37,178 nucleotides of DNA. It comes from SHLQ01 sp047638715 (GTDB taxonomy: Bacteria > Actinomycetota > Acidimicrobiia > Acidimicrobiales > SHLQ01). Location: positions 1 to 37,178 of the forward strand of contig JBLIMK010000021.1 in assembly GCA_047638715.1 (NCBI GenBank). Direction: 5' to 3'. The notes under the pieces were generated by a model. The model worked only from the letters and a program-made list of their open reading frames with translations, did no database searches and had not been told where the DNA came from. Below, in pieces: positions 32,136 through 37,178 of the stretch. The number at the start of each line of letters is the position of its first letter. Position 1 is the first letter of the stretch. A program made the position numbers and the translations under genes.

Positions 32136-32783
32136 CTACCGCCGTGTCCTTGGTCGATCAGGTTCGTGGTAGAAGCTGTCATCAAACTGGGCGATGTATG
32201 GGCTGCAGTTCCAGCGATCGATGATTGGTTTCAGTACCGGATACATCTTTTCTTGCCTGGCCCGCACCACTTTCCGGTCCTGGGTGTTGTAGCAGGGGTT
32301 TCTGTCCCATTGATACCAGTCGGCTTCGTACAGTTCCCGAGTGCATGCGATCGCATCGGACAGGCTCCACGCAATTGTTCGCCAGCCGATCTGTGGATCG
32401 GCGGAGAGCAGCCGACCATGACATGACCCACCAACTTCAACGGCTGAGCGAGGCGGATCATTCTCACTAAGCCAAAAGAGGTTCCCGGTTGGCGGCTCGC
32501 CGACCATGTCGAAGGCGAGTTCAGTCAGCGTGGCGGCGTAGTCGAGCACGTCCTGCAGCGGGAGCTCAAGTTGAAAATATCCTGCTGTGAATGACTCGGT
32601 GATACTGAACAGCTCCACGACCTCAGAGGGAAGTTGATCGTATTCGGAGAGGGCCCTCGCGAGCGTCGTATCGCTCGTCGGGGCCGACCACGGCCATTGT
32701 CGAAATTGGGTTGAGTGAGACCCAGGCGCGACCAGCTCGCGAATCGCCTCCACGTCAATCGTGATACTCCCACTTGCTACCAT
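32136..32783 (-). CDS. Hypothetical protein of the tRNA-Lys island
   Basis: 215 aa, soluble, no signal peptide or transmembrane helix. I do not recognise the family. It is rich in Trp and acidic residues in the first half (FRQWPWSAP, ELPLQDVLDYAATLTELAFD), with a Cys/Trp-containing C-terminal half (WYQWDRNPCYNTQDRKV) and a basic tail. The ATG at 32783 has AGGTG about 7 nt upstream, supporting a real gene. The IS481 fragment starts 22 nt from its 5' end on the other strand, so its promoter may have been affected by that insertion. Confidence 0.55.
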   Translation of the reverse strand: MVASGSITIDVEAIRELVAPGSHSTQFRQWPWSAPTSDTTLARALSEYDQLPSEVVELFSITESFTAGYFQLELPLQDVLDYAATLTELAFDMVGEPPTGNLFWLSENDPPRSAVEVGGSCHGRLLSADPQIGWRTIAWSLSDAIACTRELYEADWYQWDRNPCYNTQDRKVVRARQEKMYPVLKPIIDRWNCSPYIAQFDDSFYHEPDRPRTRR

Positions 32784-32805
32784 TGTTCACCTGCACGCGA
32801 TCTAG

Positions 32806-34056
32806 TCCGGACTGGAATTTAGTCGGTTGCGTCGTGCTCACCCGAGGTGGGGTCCGCAACGGATCTTGGATCAGCTGGCCCATGACGGGCAGACGGGTTT
32901 GCCGGGCCGGTCGTCGGTGTATCGGTGTTTGGTTCGTCACCAGTTGATCGATCCGCAGGCTCGGAAGCGTCGCAAGTCTGATTACAAGCGGTGGGACCGA
33001 TCGCGGCCGATGGAGTTGTGGCAGATGGACATTGTCGGCGGCGTGATGCTCGCTGATGGGTGGAAAGCGAGCATTCTGTCCGGGATCGATGATCACTCGA
33101 GGTTTATCGTGTCGGCCCATGTGATGCGCCGGGCCACGGCCCGCGCGGTCTGTGACGGTCTGGCCAAAGCAATGCGGACGTGGGGTGTGCCCGAAGAGGT
33201 GCTCACTGACAACGGCAAGGTCTTCACGTCTCGGTTCGGGCCCGGAAACGGTGACGTGTTGTTTGATCGGGTATTGGCTCAGAACGGGATCAAGCACCGG
33301 TTGACGGCACCGTATTCACCGACGACAACCGGCAAGGTCGAACGCTGGCACAAGACGCTGCGCCAAGAGTTCCTCACCGGCAAGACCTTCGCCGACATCG
33401 AGACGGCACAGGTGGCCGTGGATGGCTGGGTGCGTGAATATAACGAGGACCGACCCCATCAAGGCATCGGGGGCTGTGTTCCGTGGGAACGGTTCCGGCT
33501 CTCCCAAACCGATCAGCCGTTCCTACAACTAGTCGAGGCGGCCGAGCGTTCCGAGGTGCTCGATCGTGAACCGACACGGGTCCCGGTGACCAGGTTGGTG
33601 TCAGCGAACGGAACGATCGGATTCGGTGCCCAACGATATTTGGTCGCCCGATGGCTTTCCGGTGAAACAGTCGAAGTCCTCTCCGACGACGGACTGGTAG
33701 AGATCGTGTTCCGCGGCCAAGTGATCGCCACCCACGCCCGCAAGCACGACCCAGGCAAAGCCCCCAAGCTCACCCGGTCAGCGCCAGGCCGTCGGGCCCG
33801 CGCAGCCACCGTGGGCAAACCAGTCACCCGCCTTGCCGACTCGAGAGGCGCAGTGTCGTTCGCTGGGACCGCCTATCAAGCCGGCCATCCCTACCGGGGC
33901 CAGACCGTCGAGGTCGCGATCGTCGGCGGCAACATTCAGCTCGCGATCGATGGCAAAGTCATCAAGACCCACCCCATCCGCCACGACCCGAACAAAGAAC
34001 ACGGCGCCTTCGCCAACCCCGGCGGACGACCACCCAAGAAACAGCGCTCGGCGTGA
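32806..34056 (+). pseudogene. IS481-family transposase, 5'-truncated
   Basis: Open frame after a TAG at 32803-32805, with no credible start. The sequence begins inside the protein at RLRRAHPRWGPQRILDQL, where IS481 transposases have already had ~80-100 residues of helix-turn-helix. The DDE core is intact: D in WQMDIVGG, D in LTDNGKVF, E in TGKVERWHKTLRQE. The C-terminal part has two repeated beta-rich units (TRLVSANGTIGFG... and TRLADSRGAVSFAG...) ending in GRPPKKQRSA. Loss of the DNA-binding N-terminus means it is probably inactive. A possible terminal sequence, TGTCCTGGACC, lies near 34343-34355. It probably inserted in the island and then lost its left end. Confidence 0.8.
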
Positions 34057-34064
34057 TGATGGCC

Positions 34065-34307
34065 TCAGGCGATGTGTTTGCGGTCTTTCAGCAGAATGGT
34101 GAGAGCTGTGTGCAGGTCAGCCCACTCGGCGGTCTCTTTGAAGTAGACGTAGCCGGGGTCGAGCGCTGCGAGCTCTGATTCGTCGGAATCGGAGAGTTCA
34201 GCAGAGGCCTCCAGCGCCAGGAGCTTCTTGCGGTAGGCGAGAAGTCGAGGAGTCGTCAGCTCCGATAGTTCCTCCTTCGACAACGACTTCACTCGTCTGC
34301 GATTCAC
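34065..34307 (-). CDS. Small hypothetical protein beside IS481
   Basis: 80 aa, charged and probably helical, with LTTPRLLAYRKKLLALE in the first half, an acidic middle (SDSDESELAALDPGYVYFK) and a C-terminal WADLHTALTILLKDRKHI. I have an impression of a recurrent actinobacterial family of this pattern but no function for it. The start is a GTG at 34307 without a clear Shine-Dalgarno. It converges on the transposase fragment 8 nt away and may be an IS passenger or a native island gene. Confidence 0.5.
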   Translation of the reverse strand: MNRRRVKSLSKEELSELTTPRLLAYRKKLLALEASAELSDSDESELAALDPGYVYFKETAEWADLHTALTILLKDRKHIA

Positions 34308-34459
34308 CGGTCCATCGTCGCAGACAGAACCCGAATGGTGGTGTCCTGGACCTACCGGTCACCAACTGTCGTGCGGGTACCGGGACTTGACAAAATCGCA
34401 TTGTGGCCGAAGCCCGAATGGCCCGACGCTGACGCCGTGAGTGGAAATTTATGGAATTA

Positions 34460-34491
34460 GGGGGCTAAAAGACCCCCTTTTCCCGTACACT
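34460..34491 (+). promoter_or_regulatory. Promoter and probable operator of the AbiE operon
   Basis: TACACT (34486-34491) lies 7 nt before the abiEi ATG with no Shine-Dalgarno, a leaderless layout. Just upstream GGGGG (34460-34464) and CCCCC (34473-34477) form an inverted repeat followed by TTTT, lying over the expected -35 to -10 spacer. AbiEi antitoxins repress their own operons by binding inverted repeats, so an operator is plausible; a terminator for read-through from the left is the alternative. Confidence 0.5.
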
Positions 34492-34498
34492 TCCTACC

Positions 34499-35131
34499 AT
34501 GTCACAAATTGTGGAGTTGCTCGCTCGCCAGAACTTCCACATCGCTTCCGCCTCTGCCTTCGAGATTAAGCACGCCAAGTCTGAACTTCGGCGCCTCACC
34601 GAGGAAGGCACCATCCTCCGGTTGACTCATGGGTTCTACGCGCTAGTCCCAGAATCTCAACGGGGGCCATCGACGACGTGGCGACCGACTATCGAGGGAA
34701 TTGCCCTCGGAGTGGCGAGTGCGATGTATGACATCACAACAGCCGCATTGGTTGGACCATCGGCAGCGCGTGCCCTGGGCTGCTATCCACGTGCCCTCAA
34801 TACTGGGTTTGTCGCCGTCCCCAAGCAGCGCGAACCACGTGCCACTCCCTACGGCAACATTCACTTCACCACGCGCAACATTTCAAAGCTCGACACCGTG
34901 AGGGTCACAACCGACATGGGCCAGGGGTGGGCGACCAGCCCAGAGCAAACGGCGTTCGACCTCGTTCGCAACTGGCCCACTTTGCCAATCTCGGAATCTG
35001 CCCGAACCGAGATGCTCCAACAGCTGTCTAGTCGCATCGATTGGTCGATCATCGACGAGGTCGCCGCAAAGACAAGAAGCGTAGAAACGCTCGAACGACT
35101 CCGGCTCACGCTCGGAGACGAACCCGGATGA
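34499..35131 (+). CDS. abiEi: Type IV toxin-antitoxin system antitoxin, AbiEi family
   Basis: 210 aa. N-terminal winged-helix domain (about 1-75: FHIASASAFEIKHAKSELRRL, then THGFYALVP) followed by the AbiEi C-terminal domain with WATSPEQTAFDLVRNWP. AbiEi represses the operon and counteracts AbiEii without forming a stable complex, a phage-defence (abortive infection) and stabilisation system. The ATG at 34499 lies 7 nt after a -10 hexamer. The stop overlaps the toxin start by 4 nt (ATGA). Confidence 0.88.
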   Translation: MSQIVELLARQNFHIASASAFEIKHAKSELRRLTEEGTILRLTHGFYALVPESQRGPSTTWRPTIEGIALGVASAMYDITTAALVGPSAARALGCYPRALNTGFVAVPKQREPRATPYGNIHFTTRNISKLDTVRVTTDMGQGWATSPEQTAFDLVRNWPTLPISESARTEMLQQLSSRIDWSIIDEVAAKTRSVETLERLRLTLGDEPG

Positions 35132-35880
35132 TCAACAGCACCGAAGTTCACGACTTCGCACAACGTTTCGGCGTCCCAGCAGAACAAATTCGACGCGACC
35201 ACCTCATTAGCCACGCACTCGTCGCGCTCGAATCAAACCAATCTGGACGCCTCGTCTTCTTCGGCGGCACTGCTCTTTGCCGCACCTGGTTGCCCGACCT
35301 TCGATACTCCGAAGACATCGACCTCCTCGTCGAGACGCTCGACCAAAGCGAAGGGTTACGCCGTTCGATCTCGCTCGGACTCCGCAACGACTTCCCGAAT
35401 GCGACTTGGACGAAGGTTGGGTTGCGGCACGACGTCGAGACCTGGAACCTCACATTTGAAGACCTCACCGTCAAGGTTCAGTTCGCCCTTTGGCGAACCG
35501 GATGGGAAGAAGCAATCCCCCAGACCACCGCACCGATCGAGCTTCGATACTCAGACCTACCTGACACAGCAACATTCATCGTTCCCACTGCCTCCGGCTT
35601 CGCAGCCATGAAGCTCATTGCTTGGCTCGACCGGTCAGCGCCCAGAGATATCTACGACCTTGCTGCCCTGGCGGAGGCAGACATGATCGATAACGCTTCG
35701 CTGAAGGCTGCAAAGAAGATAATCGGGTACGAACCAAAGGCAACAATGATTACAAACGTTCCAATGGGCGCAGTTCGATCTGATTGGGAATCCGAACTCG
35801 TGCACCAGATCTCAAACCCGAAATCGCTCGACGGCTGCATCGATCTGGTTCGTCGATCGCTTGAGATGTTGGACAAGTAA
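35128..35880 (+). CDS. abiEii: Type IV toxin-antitoxin system toxin, AbiEii/AbiGii nucleotidyltransferase
   Basis: 250 aa. The nucleotidyltransferase core is plain: LVFFGGTALCR (GG at 46-47) followed by YSEDIDLLV (D63, D65), the GS-x-DxD-type motif. The conserved C-terminal MKLIAWLDRSAPRDIYDLAAL carries the Lys and Asp expected in the family. AbiEii-type toxins modify tRNA or bind GTP to stop growth. The frame extends back to 35041, but the ATG at 35128 fits the 4-nt overlap with the antitoxin and the family N-terminus. All key residues are present, so it should be active. Confidence 0.9.
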   Translation: MINSTEVHDFAQRFGVPAEQIRRDHLISHALVALESNQSGRLVFFGGTALCRTWLPDLRYSEDIDLLVETLDQSEGLRRSISLGLRNDFPNATWTKVGLRHDVETWNLTFEDLTVKVQFALWRTGWEEAIPQTTAPIELRYSDLPDTATFIVPTASGFAAMKLIAWLDRSAPRDIYDLAALAEADMIDNASLKAAKKIIGYEPKATMITNVPMGAVRSDWESELVHQISNPKSLDGCIDLVRRSLEMLDK

Positions 35881-36038
35881 GAACGTGGTGATGGGGTGCC
35901 ACAAACCGGTCATTGGGGTTGCCATGTCAGCCTCTCTGACCTTGACACCGTGCAAGTCAGCGTCAGCCACGTGTCATGGTAAGTAGCTGAGAGCTGACGC
36001 CTCAATTCCGAACCACGGAGATCACTCACTGTGTGAAG

Positions 36039-36422
36039 CTACGCTGGCGTCTTGGTTTTGCCAGTGGCCCCATCAATGAGGGTGCGCCCATCGAGCACGT
36101 GAGCCAGGTCGATGTGGAGGAAGTTGCCGACCAGTGAGCAGAAGGTGTCGTCAGATCGATCTGAAAGTACCACCTGATGGATGGTGACGATCAAGGTATC
36201 GGGGGTCTCCTCAACGATCGCTTCGTACTCTCCTGCGCACGGGTCTCTATCAAGATTCCCTTCGGGGCTGCCGACGAAGTTGATGCGTAGAGTTTGGTCC
36301 GAGGGATCTATAGATCCATCGGTCCAGTTGAGTGGAGCCCCGAGCTCGCGGGCTGCGGGCGAGCCGCACGATGTTGCAACGAGCGAGAGCAGCGAAAAGG
36401 CGAGAAAGACAACGCGGGTCAT
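36039..36422 (-). CDS. Small putative lipoprotein
   Basis: 127 aa from the ATG at 36422, although the frame is open further upstream. Signal peptide MTRVVFLAFSLLSLVATSC with a lipobox ending at Cys19, then a ~108-residue domain with two further Cys (PCAGEY, FCSLVG), possibly a disulfide. No family recognised. It lies inside the island near its right end, convergent with abiEii. No Shine-Dalgarno is seen. Confidence 0.55.
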   Translation of the reverse strand: MTRVVFLAFSLLSLVATSCGSPAARELGAPLNWTDGSIDPSDQTLRINFVGSPEGNLDRDPCAGEYEAIVEETPDTLIVTIHQVVLSDRSDDTFCSLVGNFLHIDLAHVLDGRTLIDGATGKTKTPA

Positions 36423-36590
36423 GGTGTTCAGAATCGGCAACGTCTGGCCCCCGCTTGAGACTTCGAACGTTCGCCACCTCGTCCGCACCGAACCCGACGG
36501 CAGGGGCGAAGCTCTCAGATCGCCGCTTAGCGCTGATAAATCAACACTTCTTGGCACAGGACGGCACGCGACGGTACAGCCGATCGGTCG

Positions 36591-36635
36591 CTCTTAATCC
36601 GCAGGTTCCGGGTTCAAGTCCCGGGGGGCGTACAA
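36591..36635 (+). repeat. attR: displaced 3' end of tRNA-Lys
   Basis: Perfect 45-bp copy of 31683-31727. It lacks the 5' half of the tRNA and is followed by what looks like the tRNA's native terminator. Confidence 0.9.
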
Positions 36636-36638
36636 CGG

Positions 36639-36670
36639 AAGGCCGCTAATCCATTGGGTTAGCGGCCTTT
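36639..36670 (+). terminator. Native tRNA-Lys terminator, displaced by the island
   Basis: Perfect 11-bp stem AAGGCCGCTAA / TTAGCGGCCTT around a 9-nt loop, followed by TGTCGTT. It now lies 4.9 kb from the intact tRNA. Confidence 0.65.
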
Positions 36671-36719
36671 GTCGTTCGGCGCCGGTGTCCCGAGGTGCCT
36701 AATGGGGGTCGACCAGTCG

Positions 36720-36941
36720 TCTTGAGTTGTTGGGGAGGCTGGTGTCGGGCCGCTGGCCGGTGAGCACTTCGAGTGCCTGGAACCCTTCGGGACTCCTGGA
36801 GTTAGATCGTGCCCCGGTTGGTTGGTTCGGGTTTGCCTTTAAGCGCTCATGGGGTGTCGTGCTTCGAGCACTGATCCATTAGGTCGCCGCTCGGGAAGCC
36901 CGCTGGCTCAACCCATCTGGATCAACTCGAGGAGGCACGTG
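36720..36941 (+). ncRNA. Candidate IS110 left-end non-coding region (possible bridge RNA)
   Basis: About 220 nt without coding potential directly upstream of an IS110 transposase. It contains several compact hairpins, including GCACT-TCG-AGTGC (36763-36775), CCC-TTC-GGG (36783-36791) and GTGCT-TCG-AGCAC (36859-36871). IS110 elements encode a bridge RNA in this position, so this is the place to look; the RNA boundaries and loops are not resolved here. Confidence 0.3.
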
Positions 36942-37178
36942 ATGAAAGTGTTTGTGGGCGATGACTGGGCCGAGGCCCATCACGACGTCCATCTCATGAA
37001 CGACAACGGCGACAAGCTGACTGCGAAACGGTTGCCTGAAGGGCTCGAGGGGATCGCCGCGTTCCACGAACTGGTCGCTGACCATATCGATCATCCGTCC
37101 GAGGTGATCATCGGGATCGAAACCGAACGTGGCATGTGGGTCCAAGCTTTGATCGCTGCGGGTTACACAGTGTTCGCA
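36942..37178 (+). CDS. IS110-family transposase, 3' end outside the window
   Basis: First 79 codons of an IS110 DEDD (RuvC-like) recombinase. It starts MKVFVGDDWAEAHHDVHLM, where the first catalytic Asp lies in VGDDWA, and has the second acidic motif in IIGIETERGMWVQALIAAGY. The ATG is preceded by GGAGG 6 nt upstream. IS110 enzymes insert and excise without terminal inverted repeats and are guided by a bridge RNA from the element's non-coding end. It stands just outside attR. Completeness cannot be judged. Confidence 0.85.
   Translation, partial: MKVFVGDDWAEAHHDVHLMNDNGDKLTAKRLPEGLEGIAAFHELVADHIDHPSEVIIGIETERGMWVQALIAAGYTVFA

Larger units (their letters stand above)
31683..36635 (+). mobile_element. 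4.9-kb genomic island integrated in tRNA-Lys
   Basis: Bounded by a perfect 45-bp direct repeat, one copy inside the intact tRNA-Lys and the other a displaced tRNA 3' fragment. It contains an unknown gene, a truncated IS481, a small ORF, the AbiEi/AbiEii pair and a small lipoprotein. GTGCCTAA repeats lie near both ends (31798, 31810; 36695) and could be integrase arm sites. No integrase is recognisable, so the island is either a remnant or was moved in trans. Confidence 0.8.

Noticed and set aside
36879..37145. Minus-strand 88-codon frame at the window end
   Set aside because: It is antisense to the IS110 transposase, which has a Shine-Dalgarno and the DEDD motifs.

Overview
The window looks like a chromosomal segment of an actinobacterium, most plausibly a class Acidimicrobiia (Ilumatobacter-like) lineage. 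This is inferred from the conserved gene order tig-clpP-clpX ... folC-ndk-mreB-mreC-mreD-mrdA-rodA-rne, an F420-type Ddn-like oxidoreductase, a DUF3039 protein, a mycobacterial-type acyl-ACP desaturase and thiolase-like protein, and many start codons with no Shine-Dalgarno but a TANNNT hexamer 6-9 nt upstream (leaderless transcription). No 16S rRNA is present, so the taxonomy is inference.

Region 1 (1-12.8 kb) is mostly core genome on the minus strand: folC, then ndk, then the elongasome operon mreB-mreC-mreD-mrdA-rodA with overlapping or near-abutting junctions, then rne/rng after a 276-nt leader, with an acyl-CoA dehydrogenase just downstream. A partial thiolase-like gene converges on the dehydrogenase, and a Ddn-like gene sits divergent from ndk and convergent with folC.

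Region 2 (12.8-16.3 kb) is an accessory insertion between folC and clpX. It carries an ECF sigma factor, a coupled membrane anti-sigma-like protein, and a lipoprotein pseudogene whose ectodomain is a paralogue of the anti-sigma ectodomain. It also holds a chimeric ORF made from a second copy of the folC promoter and first 95 codons joined in frame to a second copy of the lipoprotein 3' end. Palindromic GGTGCCAGGCACC repeats litter the edges.

Region 3 (16.3-26.5 kb) holds clpX, clpP and tig, tRNA-Gly with a terminator, and a flavin disulfide oxidoreductase. A solitary AbiEi-HTH/DUF559 nuclease gene is framed by 44-nt inverted repeats. Next is a two-gene operon of a thioredoxin-like fusion protein and a UGSC-family selenoprotein, whose in-frame UGA is followed by a SECIS-like hairpin. 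An acyl-ACP desaturase, uridine kinase and a DUF3039 protein follow.

Region 4 (26.5-31.7 kb) has two complete GGDEF-EAL c-di-GMP proteins separated by tRNA-Arg(TCT), then tRNA-His(GTG) and tRNA-Lys(CTT).

Region 5 (31.7-36.6 kb) is a 4.9-kb genomic island integrated into the 3' half of tRNA-Lys, bounded by a perfect 45-bp direct repeat. It carries an unknown gene, a 5'-truncated IS481 transposase, a small ORF, a complete type IV AbiEi/AbiEii toxin-antitoxin pair and a small lipoprotein, but no recognisable integrase. Just outside it an IS110-family transposase begins and runs off the window, preceded by a structured non-coding stretch where IS110 bridge RNAs are encoded.
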